From positions 62,001 to 126,000 of the forward strand of contig NXFV01001736.1 in NCBI GenBank assembly GCA_002803225.1: 64,000 nt of DNA, in the 5' to 3' direction. The notes beneath the pieces were generated by a model, which ran no database searches, was not told where the DNA came from, and saw only the letters and a list, made by a program, of their open reading frames with translations. Origin of the DNA: Gamarada debralockiae (lineage: Eukaryota; Ascomycota; Leotiomycetes; Helotiales; Hyphodiscaceae). Position 1 is the first letter of the stretch. Each line of letters starts with the position of its first letter. The position numbers were made by a program, and so were the translations under genes. Below are positions 21,469 to 34,790 of this stretch, in pieces.

Positions 21469-24400
21469 TCATGAAGATCCCCCTCTACTCGGTCGTCTCA
21501 TCGTGAAACTGCGTCGGATACTTTCGCCCCATGCTGAATTGTCGAGGACTTCTAACACGTTCTCGGCTGCGCTTCCGCGTCTACTGCTGTGATTTGATCC
21601 GCCGCCGCCCGTGCCAAGCTCGCCGCCCTCGAAGCTGAATGCTGAGTTCGTCGGTCGGTGTGGTGATAGCTTTGGTGATACGCCGGGGCTGTGAGGAGAG
21701 AGCGGATAACCTGTCATCGAGGCATCGGTTCCGCGTCTGTTGCGCATCGCTCCATCTAAGCCATGAGTGATGAAGGAGTTGCGAGTATCGTTGGCGGCAT
21801 CTGGCGAAAGCATTGGAGATACGGTTGCTCTTGCTGTTTGCTTGGCAATATCATGTTCGTCATCGACATAAACCTCAGGTCCAAGTTGTGGCACATCAGT
21901 CATGCGACCCGATCTCTTTCGCTCCATGTGCTTTCTGAATTTCCTAGACCAATACCTACAGGTGTGTTAGCAACAAACGTATCCGATGAGGTCGTCGGTC
22001 TTACACTGTGTCGAAGAACCCAAGAACAATCCGCCTGCGGACTTCCTCTTCTACTCTTTGTAGACGAGCTCGACGACGTAAGAATTCCTCCAGTCTACAA
22101 TTATATTAGCTCCTGCATGCAATGACAGACAATTTGACTTACTTCAAGCTCTTGTTATCGCTGATGACGTTATAATGTGCGAGAATCATCAACACGGTTG
22201 TAAAGGAAATTCCGCGATCAACATCTGCCGAGACCATGACTTCTTGAAAGAAGAGATTATACCTAGCTCTGGCTTTTCGGACTTCTTTCGCATCAATGTT
22301 CGCAAGTCTTTTGTTGAGCGCCTTCAGGTTCACGCCCGTCGATGCGCTCGCTGAAGACATGGATGTAATCCTGCCGCCCGTGGGCTCTGACTGTATGTCC
22401 TCTAGAATTCTGCGCACGGAATCATCCGGGCTGTAGATGCGCATTTCGAAAACTCCGGAAAGCTCTCCCAAAAGACGCGGGAATTGCTCCTTGGAAATGA
22501 AGCCCGTACCCTCCGGATCTAACGTAGCCCATGCCTGCTTGAAGCGTCGAATTTCCTCACGACTGACTTTGCCGAGTCCGCTTGAATGCTGATATACGTA
22601 ACTGAAGCTTTCATAGATGAGTGACACGAACAAACTCGTGAAGATGTACATGCTCAGGATGTTCCAGGCTACGAACAAAGCATAAGCCCACGATTCGCTA
22701 CCGCAGTCACTCTCGAAAAAGGTTGGTCCTACGACGCAAAATGGTGGCACGATCTGAGCGAAATCTTCCATGATTTGATTCCAGGCCTCACCACAGGACA
22801 TTCGGAAGAGCAAGATGAGTGCTTTGGGCACGGTTCTGAAGTTGAGGTTGCCGGTCCCCTGAGACCCGAATCGAGTGAGGCCAAACGTCTGGGTCATGGC
22901 AATGGCAAAAACCAGGAACAGAACAAACCAGGTTGCCAGCAAATTGCCAATATTTGATAAACTGGCGGCCGCTGTCTTGAATAGCTGGTCTAATGCGTCG
23001 TTGCGGGGGATGAGGAGGAGTACGATCGAAACCAAGAATAATTTATGGAGCTGGATGTAGCTTTGTTGGTCAAAATTAGTTAGGAGCAAAATTGTCGATG
23101 CGAAGCTCCCAAAGACTGAGGGGATTGAGAATATGTCCCACGAGCTGCGTCTAAACCTGGACCAACTGAGCCCGATAATTCGGACAATTACGTTGGCCAT
23201 GTAGAAAACCGTGAAAGCCAGAAATATATATGTCCTCGTAAGATCCCACCACGCCGGTTCCGGGTAGTATTCGACCAGGAGTAAAATGAGGTGCAAGACC
23301 AGAACGATCGTCACGGCCCGCTGCCATGAGCCATGCTTCCTTACAGCCCTCTTATAACACCAGTCCTTCCATTTCTTCCTTTTGTTCGCGTTGGATGGTC
23401 GCTTCGAAGGTGATACTTGTCTGAGAAGTTTCCGCAGTTCCAGCCATGATCTTTGATCCGCGGTCAGGAACGCCACGCCCGTCTGTTCTGTGTAGTTGCG
23501 CATGAAGACAGAGATGAACAGAGTAAGCACAAAGACCGTTGCCATAAGATTGAAGACGACAAAGAAGAGTCCATTGCCTTGAGAAGCGAAGTATGCGGGT
23601 TGAAGACCTCGACCGGTCATCGATTCAGCACTCCAAAGTGCGTCGATCCAGCCTTCTTGAGAGACTATTTGGAAGAGAACGAACAGGGAGCTTCCAAAAT
23701 TGTCAAAACTCAAGTACGGATTGTTGACAGCTCTCGGGGCTAACAACGGCCAATTATTGCTGTAAGGGGTGCTATTCCATTCTCCGAAACAATTCGAGAG
23801 ATTCGCAATGTTACCCGAATTGTCGTTACAGATCAGGAATTGGCCATTGAAGAGATTGAGTCCATAGATAGCGAAAGGGATCAACAGAGACAAAGACACA
23901 AGGGCAGCCTAGTAAGAGTCAGTGTGAATTCTGGATTGGGAGATTGCGACTGCTCACCGACAAGATTTTCCATCCTCCAACAATGATCAAAGAATGGAAA
24001 GTATCTCGAGCACTGTCACTCACGTTGAGTAATCTCAAGGCTCGAAGGGCTTTGAAAGCACCGACAGCTCTTGAAACAGCACCATCATTCAGTAACGAAG
24101 TGATGACGTTGATCCAAAAGGTAACCAACACAAGCGCATCGATCAAGCCCCACGAGCTTCTGAAATATGCATTTGGAGTCCAAAAGAATCCATCCGCAAT
24201 GATCTTGATCAGAGCCTCAATTGTGAACAATGCGGCGAAAGACATATCTGCCCATACGAACCAATTCTTCACCGCAAAGGTATGCTTATCGAAATATTCT
24301 TTCTGATACAGTGGCGTAGTAACGCAGGCAAGGAGAACCATTGCCACGATGGCTGCGTATATGAAGGCAGAGAACGTGTACCAGACTGCCTTATTGGGCT

Positions 24401-27400
24401 CTACGCCGTCAAATCGCTCGCTGCCGCGTCCAGGACCAACAATTCTTTGGCATAGCCGCCGAATAGGGTTTGTGGGCTTGAATATGAACAGGGAGTTATT
24501 GTAATTTGGGTGGCGTGCCAAATACTCTCGCTGAGCCTTTTTGCGTTGTGACGTGGCCGACACTGCTTCTTTGGCCATAGTCCTCGCATCAGCGGATTCG
24601 TCGTTGCTAGAGAAGTGTATGTTGGAATAAAACGGATTCGGTTCTCGATTCCAGATCCGACTGACGAAATTGCTCCAGACTGAGGGCAAGACTCCAGGTT
24701 TCACAGCAAGTGTCTCTGCAGGTATAGTCCGAGGCGGAGTGTCGTCTGGTTGGTCGGGGCCTAGCATTTCATCGTCGAGGAAGTCCTTCACAACTGCATC
24801 TTTCAGGAGCATCTCCATTGTCGCTGGGCCATAATCCAGAGGGTCTTTTGCCCGCTTCCCACGCCCGAAGCGGAAGATGGTTGACAGCGAGAGATTGCTC
24901 GAGCTGCCAAGTTCTTTTCTGCTCAGAAAAGACTTGACCTGGTGCATACGTTTCTCGTCTTCCGACACATCGAAATTCTCCTGAATGACTGCTATGAACA
25001 TATTGACCAGAATGAAGTTGCCGAGAATGTACCACCCAATGAAGAATATTCCAGCGATCCAAGCAGTATTGAGGCGTGTATCGTATGCCGTAATATTGTA
25101 AACAACATTGGTCCAGTTCTCGCTAGACAGGATCTGATACATGCCCAAGAAAGAGTTGTAGATGTTGAAGAACGAGGTCTTAATTATGTTTCCATACGGA
25201 TCATATTCGGTCAACTCGCCGCGGAACAATTGTACGGCGAAAATTGACATCAGGAAAGCGATCAAGTAGACGAAGAGCATAAGATTGGCTATACCACTCG
25301 AGTTCCCAAGGACTAGGATAATCAAACCCCTCGTAACCGGCACCGCCATAATCACGCGATAGATTCGGAGGATTTGGAAAACGGTCAGCCAAGCATACGC
25401 CTGTCCGGAATTGCGAATTGGAGGAATCAGAATTATCGTCGTAATGATGGCAAGCCCTAGATCAACCCAGTTGTGAACTTCAGTGTTGAAGTTGCGCCAG
25501 TCCACAATGACTCGGATAATAATATCAACGAGGAGGAGGAGGGTCACTACAGTCTCTGAGTCGTCTAAGAAATCCGCACGAGCTTGAGACATGGTAACGG
25601 TTCGAAAGGTCTGACACAAAAGACCGTACGTGATGACAACAATCCAAAACGAGTAGGTCTTGTCATACCAGCGCTTCATAGCACTGAGCCGCCTTGGAGT
25701 TTTGAGGTCGAGATCCTGTACCAATCCTTTCACGTGCGCAGCGAACGCACTCACCCTGTTCTCTTCTCTAATGACTTGGAAAGAGGACGTAATTACTGCG
25801 ATGAGCAAGTTAAGAAGCCAAAGCATCATTATCATGATACCACCAGCAAAGAATAGCGCAGCTGCCAAATAATCCGAGTTCATGGTGTAATACATCAGGT
25901 CAGTGAAAGTGTTCGCTGTCATGACGACGAAGACTAGTTCTAATGACTGAAAGATATTGTCGAAGCTGACTGTTCCATTGTAGGGGAGCTGGTCGGGCGC
26001 AAGTTGAAGGCAGTAAGATCCGCGTGGACACAGATAGCCCTTAGCTGAGTTGGCACCATTTATGAAAGATTCGACACCGTTACTAAGATTGCCAATCTGG
26101 TAAGGATCATGGGCCCCAGTCTCGTTGTTGAACTGCCCTCCGCAAAATTGGAGGACGTTCGTATATGCGGTTCCAGAACTGTTGGTTGGATCCGTTGGGT
26201 CAACCCAAACGCATTCGCGATCAAAACTCGACTTAAAGCTCTGCACCCCGATGATAGCAAAAAGAAGCCAGAAGAAGCCGATCAGGAAGGAGACATTGAC
26301 AAGCAATGGTGTAGCCTTTTTCAAACTTCGTAGAATGATCTAGCAAGTAAGTTAGTTTGCTTCGTTTGGTTGAGGAAGGAATACTCACAGCAGTACCATG
26401 CGTAAGGGCAAGTAGACGAACAATTCGCAGGCAACTCATCATACGGAAGACATAGAGATGATATTGAGACTCGATACCCGTAATACCCAAAACGAATGAT
26501 ATCCAGAACGATACAACCGCGATAAAATCAAGCCTATTGAAGGAATGTCGCAAAAAGGCCCGTCTGGCCAACTGGAGGCGCTGTGCTTGCTCAACTGTAC
26601 GTATTGCTTCGCCTTGTTTAGCAGCAAATGACCGCAGAAGATCGGGAGTGCTGAAAGAAGTGTTGGTGCGAGGCACTCGAAGAGACGATTGGCGCTGGGG
26701 CTTGAAAACGGCTTGGTACTTTTCGAGGACGCTGGCCTTAAAGCTCCGTTTACCCGGCCCTTTGCCGTATTCAGGGGCGTTCAGAATGAAGCCGGACACA
26801 ATGATGCGAGCACCAACTTCCAGAGTGAAAATAACGAACAGCCCTAGTAATGTCCACTCTATCGGCGAGCCACCCCAGCGGGCAGGACGTGGGTGTGTAT
26901 ACACACTCTTAGATGAATCAACTGCCAAGAGTACGGTCTGAAGAATAATAAGCAGCAAAATTGCTGGTTCGGTGAGAGGATAGACCAAGACGTCGCACAG
27001 GACGTTTCTGAGCTTGCTTTCAGCTGAAAAGATGCCTAAGGATTTGCCTTTGAGTGGATTGGGCAGTTTTTCGATATCTTGCTCGAAAGATGGCTGAGGA
27101 GAATCTTTCCCCCCAAACTTCATTGCCTTCTCAATTGGGGCAGTTGGGAGTGCTGCTGCGTAAGTAGGCCCTGCAGCCAATGGATCCGCTTTTGGCCGTA
27201 TTACAGGCTCGCCCCCCTCGGTCAGACTTGAAATGTCCGAGACAGTCATAGACGGTTGGGAGATTTGCGAAGGTTGAGAATCCTGTCGAGATGCTCGTGC
27301 ACTTCGGGCAGCCTCTCGACGAGCAGCCTCTTCCATAAGCTCGGCTTCACCACTCAGATTGACAACACGTTGAGACATCGCTCTGACAATGGACCCGGCT

Positions 27401-28197
27401 CTCGAAAAAGCGGTTGCTGTTGAAGGAGATCGCGATCTTGTCCGATTTTCAGGCGTAAGAGAGTTTCCATAACTGTGACCCCGCGCTCGACGATCGTGTG
27501 GTGCCAAGCCTGCCTCAGCATTCCCAAGATCATCTCCTAGCCTAGAGTTTCTGTATGTTGGTCCTGGGGAGCTGAAGCTGACTGTCCGCAAAGCTCTGTT
27601 CTGTCGCCCGCCCTCCTGTCCGGTGGAACTGCTAGCACCACTGACCGGCTGTTGGTGACTAGGATCAGTCAGAGGTATCTGATCTGACTCCGATGCAAAG
27701 TAGTTATTATCGTCCCCTCCATCCCCGTACGGCGAAATGTCCGTAAACTCCTCAGATTCGTATGATGTCGACCTTATTCGCGGGGCTTGAGATACGCTGA
27801 TATCCGGTACGAGAAGTCCTGCGAAACCCATTGCCGCTTGAAAATCCGCAGGATTCCCAACTGGAGATGAGGGTGACGCAACATCTTCCTCGAATGATGG
27901 CGGATGCTGGACCACCACTGGGGGAACTCCACTCTGCGGATATGTTCTCCTCTCGCGTGAACTTGGAGACGAATCGCCCAATCTCTCATATCGAGGTCCA
28001 TAGCCGTGCCCACTGGTAGGTCTTGGGCCGCCACCTAGCAAGCTCCTTCCTCGTGAGTGCCGATGTACTCCGTCTCCCAAATCCGCTGAGTCGGGGGGTC
28101 GTGCAAGATCGCGTAAAGGTATTGATTGTGGCGGGGTTGAGGGATTCGGAGGACCCGTCGAATTTGGTGAAGTGGGAGGCATTGTGACTGATGCCAA
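21469..28197 (-). CDS. cch1: Voltage-gated calcium channel alpha subunit Cch1
   Basis: Five exons (28197-26389, 26339-23958, 23908-22143, 22094-22005, 21955-21469) give about 2177 residues. All four introns are 48-49 nt with good branch sites. A long disordered N-terminus (about 390 residues) precedes four six-helix repeats of the voltage-gated channel type. S4-like helices are visible, such as RMMSCLRIVRLLAL, LKALRALRLLNVS and FQILRIYRVIMAV. Pore-loop sequences are TANTFTDLMY (repeat I), SSENWTNVVY (II), SQEGWIDALW (III) and SCGEAWNQIM (IV): Asn in repeat I, Glu in the other three. After repeat IV comes an EF-hand-like stretch (ATLDPEGTGFISKEQFP). The C-terminus is Ser-rich. Cch1 works with Mid1 in the high-affinity calcium influx system of the plasma membrane. 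Confidence 0.96.
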
Positions 28198-29062
28198 TGG
28201 CCCGCAGACCTGTGTATTATCGTGTAAGTGCAGTCGTTGCCAGGAATATTGTGCAGTGCATCAGCTGTGTGAGATGGCGCAAGGAGACGCGCTGGATCGT
28301 ATTTCTCGTCAAGTCGTATTCATTTATCATTGAGTTGCGCGGCGCGTTGGTATGTCGATCTGGCGAGAATTCTTCATTCGGTACAGATTGTCTCCATCTC
28401 TGCGGGCAGATTCGATGAAGCTTTGTAGGATGTCGTCGATTTTGAAATGCTTCTGAGACGTACACAAGTTGGTTTGGCGCAGCAGAGGTTGCTAGACCAG
28501 GGCAGTGGCAGGGGGTGTGGGCGGGACTTAGATAAGCAGCCAATGCAGCTCCAATATTTTTTCTATTTCTAGACAGGGCTGCTGGGAATTTCGAGATGTT
28601 GATGAGGTAATGATTTTAATCTGCTAGAATCTATGTGAAAGACTTGAGATGGTATTAAAGTCTATATGTCTAGGCTTTTATTTCGTTTGTTATCTGAACG
28701 TGTCTCCAAGCCCCAAAATTGGATCGTGGACCCTGCTCGAAATGGCGTTTTGAGACTTGCTGAAAATGGGCCCCTTGCACAATCCAGTGAATATTCATGC
28801 CTTGATACTGAGGCGAAAGAATATTATTTCCTCGCCTTGGGTTCGCGTAGATGGACGAGCGCGTTGCCATCATTTTTCTTGACGGAGCATATTCACCAAC
28901 CCGCCAACTGATCTTTAGGGTATCAACCACATCTTCGTTTTGTCGCATTCACCGCTACTTTTTATCGTGCGATAGTTGTAACTCCAATCAGGAATACTCC
29001 ATTACTTCCACCGATCAACACCATTAAATCCATCACATTTACATCGCGAGGTCACCTTCAGC
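28198..29062. promoter_or_regulatory. Divergent intergenic region between cch1 and the PHD-finger gene
   Basis: 865 nt separating two divergently transcribed starts (28197 minus, 29063 plus), so it should hold both promoters. No TATA box or other specific site was identified with confidence. Confidence 0.5.
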
Positions 29063-32001
29063 ATGGTGTCCGCCAGGAAGCGGGGATGCCAGGAGATGGA
29101 GGCCGTCGAGGCTCCTCAGGAACCTAGTCTTCTTGTGCGCATTCGGAATATGTGGGAGTTTGCGAATCTGGCACAGTGGATTTTCATCTTTGGAAGGGCT
29201 GTCAAAGTCGACGAGAACCTTGACATTGAGGTACATTCGTTCCTGCCCCTTGACAGCTCCTCGGCCCGGTTTATTGCAGATAGGGGAACTGATGATGATA
29301 ATTTAGGATCTAGAGATGGAATGTCTGAAAAGTCACTCCACTGTTCTACCCGAGATTGGCCTTGCTCTCCTGAAATTTGTATCATCCCATCGAGGCCTTA
29401 CGTAAGTATACCCATCTCTCTATCTTATCAAACTCACACTGCGTAGCCCCGAGATCTTCGACGAATATACACGAAGACAATATGTCGCCAAAGCGCCAGA
29501 ACGAAATCCCTTTGGCACTGAGGAAGAGCCTGCAAAGTTCACCGAATTCGACATCTTCACAAAGGTCGGCCCTCATACCTAACATGCGATGGACCCTACT
29601 CACCTATTTAATATTAGATTCGAGTATTACAACAGCTCACACAATGGACCATGGGTAATCCAGACCGTATTCGCGAGAGAATGGAGGAACAAAAAGATAG
29701 CGACCAGACGATCTGGGTATGTCCACCTCTGCTAGATTATATACCTGCGGCCAACTGATACTTTCCATACAGCGCATTGAGCCTTTCGGCTGGGATTCCC
29801 ATGATCGCACATATATCATCCTAGACGACAATCGATTGTACCGCCGGACCGACCCTCCTCCCCCTCCCCCTCCTGCGCCGAAACCCAAGAAGAACTCGAA
29901 GAAAGCAAAGGCGGCATTGAGAGCAAGTAAACGCAGAAAAGTTTCAGAGGCTGCTGAGAGTGAAGCTGAACCCGAAGAAGCTGGCGCTGAAGACGCAGGT
30001 GTTGAAAAGGAATATGACGGATTTGGTGGCATGAAATGGGAATGCCTGGCCGTTTCTCTGGATGAGCTCAATGCTTTCGTCGCATCGATAGAGAAGAGTC
30101 GCGATCCCAACGAGAAGGTCCTGAAGAAGCGTATCATAGAAGATCTTTTGCCGCTTCTGGAAAAGCAAGAAGAGGCGCGAAAACGAAAGGCTGCCCAGAA
30201 GGAGCGCGAGCTAATCAATTTAGAGAAGTTAGCTACCGCCAAAAGATCTAGTCGAATCGCCGGCAAGCTAGAGCTACAGAAACAAGAAGAAGAGGCTCGG
30301 GAAGCCGAACGCAAAAGACAGGCAGACCTTGCCATGGCCAAGAAGGAACAAGAGAAATGGATGAAGTTGGAAAAGGAGCGCGAGTCTCGTATGATGACTC
30401 GAGAACAGCGATTGAAAGAGAGAGAAGCCCGCCGTATCCTTCACGAAGAAGAGCTCGCAAACCTTTCGGAAGACAGTAAAAAGCTCGAGTCTGGATCTAC
30501 AGGACGTTTGTCGGAGCGTCACCTGAAGGCAGAAATTGAGAAAAAGAAGCAAGCACTTGAGGATCTGGCCGAGGAAGAAGATTGGATATTCGACTGCATT
30601 TGTGGAGCCTATGGGCAGATCGATGACGGCACTCACAGCATTGCATGTGAAAAGTGCAACATCTGGCAGCACAGCAAATGTGTGGGAGTCAGTGAGGCCG
30701 ACGCTGACCGAGAGGACTTCCATTTTATCTGCAGAACTTGCGAACGTCGTGCGAGGGATGCCGAAAGAGCAAAGACTCATCCACCTATCAAGATCAAGCT
30801 CAGTCGGCCTGGATCCTCATCTTCACCAATGCCTCCGAAACAGAATGGCTCTCCAGCACTCCCTAACCAAGCTGTCCCGAACGGTAGTCCGGGTCCTCAT
30901 TCATCCCCTCAGAAGACCCATCAGAGTTCTCCAGCAGGTGCTGTTCGCCCGATTCAGTTCAATCAAAGCAATGGTCATCAATTGGCCCCATGGCAATTGA
31001 ATGTTCCACCATCTCAAATCAAGCCCGTTGTCCTTGTACCAGCAATAGGCAGTTCTCAAAATAGCGGTCAACACATGGCGCCCCGCGCTGTGCCGTCCCC
31101 TTATTCAGCGGCCGTTCCCAATAGCAGACCTCAAGACGGTACGCCCGCAGTTGGACCTGCGAGACCTTATCAAGGACCATATGGCTCGCCTTATGGCAAT
31201 GGAGCTAATCCGCCTCTCCAACCACAAAGTGTCTCGAGGCCCTCAAGTTCCCATGCGTTTTCACCACCTCATCCATACAGCCCTACCAACCTTCCTCCAC
31301 CAGGACAAAAACAGACATACTCGTTCATTAATGGAAACGCTCAGCAATACACACAACATTCCCCTCAGAGTACTCCAGTACAACACCATATTGCGAGGTC
31401 CTCGCCCATGCAAGCTTCTCCATCTCCACCTGCTGGCAACGGATACGGCATGCCTCCATCGCGACCTGTCAACGAACAGCTTCCACCACAAGATAGTGGC
31501 CACCGTCGAAGCTCCATAAACCTCCCATCACCACTCTCTGGCGCGCCCGTCTTGACACCAATGAACAAGACCAACAATCCAGCCGTTGTCTTCCCCACCT
31601 CCAGCAGCCCTCCCATCGCGTCTACACCAAGCACTCAACCCCAACTTCCTCAACCTACCAACTTCTCGCCTCCTCAATCAGCACCCACACCCGTAACCCA
31701 AGCGCCAGCTCCACCCCCGCAAGCCCAAGATCCGAATCAAGCATCCGCACTTCCTCCAGCGAGCACGGGAATCTCGCCCACAAAACACTCTCCCCCTAGA
31801 CTCACCACATCGAACGGTAGTCTGGGTTCAGCAACGCCATCAGTATTGCCACCCGTGGCTTCTTTGTCCCCCAGCCCACGACTCCAGAATCTCACTCCAC
31901 CTGTCAAGCCAAACCATGCCGAGCTGGATCGGCCGCTCGAAAATGGCCAGAGCCTTGCCCCAACTTCAAGCCCGGCGCCCACGCCAGCGCAAAGCTCCTG
32001 A
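29063..32001 (+). CDS. DDT/WHIM/PHD-finger chromatin protein
   Basis: Exons 29063-29230, 29307-29401, 29447-29564, 29618-29716 and 29773-32001 give about 902 residues. The N-terminus (LRNMWEF-like: IRNMWEFANLAQWIFIFG, then DENLDIE-DLEMECL) has the look of a DDT domain. IRVLQQLTQWTMG and RIEPFGWDSHDRTYIILDDN match WHIM motifs, which contact nucleosome-linker DNA in ISWI-type partners. A charged coiled-coil region (about 300-425) precedes a PHD finger at about 432-480: CICGAYG...CEKCNIWQHSKC...CRTC, the C4HC3 pattern for histone H3 tails. The last 400 residues are Pro/Ser/Gln-rich and probably disordered. The layout resembles Rsf1-like remodelling accessory proteins. The exact orthologue is not certain. 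Confidence 0.85.
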
Positions 32002-34790
32002 TTTCTGTTTTCATGATGCTAGGCTGCCCTTCTGGAATTTATCAGGGACGTTTTATCATACTGTTGGTCAAAATGCTTTTGTCTTTGTCCTTGGGATAAA
32101 GTATATCCTGCGAAGAGCCAATGGGCAGTCAGCATGTGTGAACCGCTTAAATGGCTCGGTGATTGCCCACTATCAGAATTTTCATTCGTCACTTTGTACA
32201 ATGTATTTGGCGTACGGGGCATACTCAGGTGGTTGGTAGCCATGTCAGGATTTCGAGGCCCTACCATAACGAAGGGATGCATGGTCATTTAGAAGACAGA
32301 TGGGATAGACCAGCGTTTGTTTGTTTGCATGAAGGATCATGATAAACGTATTGTATCACTAATAAATTAATTGCAATGAGTTGCTGCTCCCATTTCATAT
32401 GTGACAGATTCGCCCCAACAAATATAATTGCCATGAACTAAATCAAGATGCTCACATCTAATTTCGTCTAGAGTTCTTTGTCCAAGACCAACCAATCACT
32501 CACATGGGTAATTGCCGCGATGGACATTTGCTAGCTACATTTCAAAATTGCCGCAAGCGCGTCACCTCCAAACTCCAAACCTTTCTGGAAGTTACCGCAC
32601 TCACCCTACAGCAGGAATATGAGCAGATTGAGGATAGAAGCAACTACTGGGACTATTGATTGTATACGATCGTTTGATTGCCAACCACAACAAGGGAAAA
32701 TAGGGATTGGGAGAGAACAACAGTTGCTTCATCTTCCCATTATTTGATCGATTGCAAGCTGATGTCGAAGATGAAGATCGTCATTAGTGACGGGAGCTTG
32801 TCCAGAAAGCGTAATGAGCAGGGTAGAGTTGCTGAAGTTGCATCTTGCCTGGGGAAGTTGGGGCGAGGATTCGAAGTTCTGTTCGCATACTCATGTACGC
32901 GATGTCGGGTCCGATTGAATTCGTTCGTTCCCCCTCCTAGAGCCAGCTCCCTAATTTCCCGATCCCAAATCGCACTTACCAGAAGCAAAAGGTCGATTTC
33001 CAGCTCAGCCTTACCATGCCATTCTGCAGCTTGAGCGGAGGCATATCCGGTTATGGGCGCTCAACCAATACCAGCAGAAGAAGGATGCTGTCTTATATGA
33101 ATGCGCAGAAAGGCATCATGACAGCTGTGAAACCGACGTCCAAACAGTCTCGTAAACGGCTTTCACTACTGCAGGTAGCCGTTGGGTACGCGTTCGCGTG
33201 GCCTGCCATGCACAATGCCGCGCAGTGAGAGAGATTCAGCAAATGGTGTCGCACGACACATCCAACTCTCACCAGTATCTTGATATTCTTCATATTAGAT
33301 ACAGGAGATTTAGCTCCTGTGATAATTTATGGATTTGGGCTGCCAATTGTAATGCGTTTCCGGAAGCCACAAACCGATTGGAGGGTGGTGGCGTACATTC
33401 CACATGCCAGGAACAGCAATGCTAGTGATTTCGTCTGACGAAGCAGCCATTCCTCGCCGCCGGCTCTAGTGACCGAGAGACGCAGCAGGGCTTCCCTACT
33501 AGCAAGCAGTTTCTGCGAACATGTGCGTGAACTGGTGGAGAAGCCATCCACATCTCACTCATGGGGGTCCCAATTGGAAATGAGCCCTGCTGTTTGTATT
33601 CACCTGTAGCCTCGACGGGAACTCATCTTAGTGATGTCTTGGCCCTGCCAACTCAAATGGTGATGTGGTACTGGACCAGTAAAATCGCGTGACTAAATAC
33701 TTGGTAGGGACGCCTCCATCGAGATGAAGGGATTATGCCCATTTGATTCCTTCCTGACCAGTGTGATCACTGAATTTGATTTATGCAAGTTTATCGAACA
33801 AAGATCTTGAATCCGGATGCGATTGCGCTTAGACGCGGACTGAATATGCTCGCAGCGGCTGTCAGAACACTTTTTGGATGGTGGCAGTTGTTGGCCGAAA
33901 GCAGTATGCGATGCTCGTCAAAATTTCCTAGTTCGACCACCATATTGAGGTGACCCCGAATCTCGAATACATAAAGTCCAGAGCCATATCCTTTCTTAGA
34001 TCCAAAACAAAGACCATCTTGCCTTTTTGATACCTTTTGATAGTCAATTTATGCCTACTCACCGTGCTTATCCAACAGTACTTTGACACATCATACGACA
34101 AAGAAATACCAAGACGCAGCTTTCAGAGACTTTGAATCACCCACAGGCGCTGGACACTGGCCACTCGCAGCTCACTTGCTTGATAGTGCGGTTCCAGAAT
34201 ATCAACCTGCCAGGAAGAAGGTGCATTCGCTGCAATTCGGCTGCCTGCAATAGGTTCGTCCCAAACTCTCTAATACTGCACGATGCGAAAGAAAAGACAA
34301 ACCATTCCCGCTTGATTCATTTCTCAAACCAAAGCCTAATAATTTACCACTTCAGATGAACTCTCATAAGGTGAAAGAGGGTCGCTAGATTTCCTTCCAG
34401 AAGATTGAATTATTCCTTTAAGGAGGAATCTCCGGTCACACTTGATTCCGAGCTTCTTTCGCGAAGCAATCTGACGAACTAGTCGACGAGGCCAATCGCG
34501 CAACTTCACCTTTGCAACCTTCAGTGCTGGACACATAGATCGGGCACTCCACGTGTGAAGGATCAACACTGCCTTCAGTTCGTTTTGAAGTAAGGCGCGA
34601 ACATTTCAGTTCATCACAAGAACACTCAGCAAAAGTGCAACGGTGTATCGGCGTTCATCAACGCCTCTCACGACTCCTCTTCCACTGCCGCCTTCAGCCA
34701 CTTGGCTTCGATATACCTGTAGGATTGTGCCATCGATCAGAGGCTCAATCAAAACATATCTCAACTCATCTCTGAAGCGGAATCTTTCGA
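32002..34790. other. Intergenic, 2.8 kb; no gene recognised
   Basis: The first few hundred bases are 3' flank and the last few hundred are the promoter and leader of the HMG-box gene. Frames in between (32678-33034, 33327-33551) show no family pattern. Confidence 0.45.

Noticed and set aside
29637..30341. 234-codon minus-strand frame opposite the PHD-finger gene
   Set aside because: Shadow of the sense coding region, whose DDT, WHIM and PHD motifs are clear.
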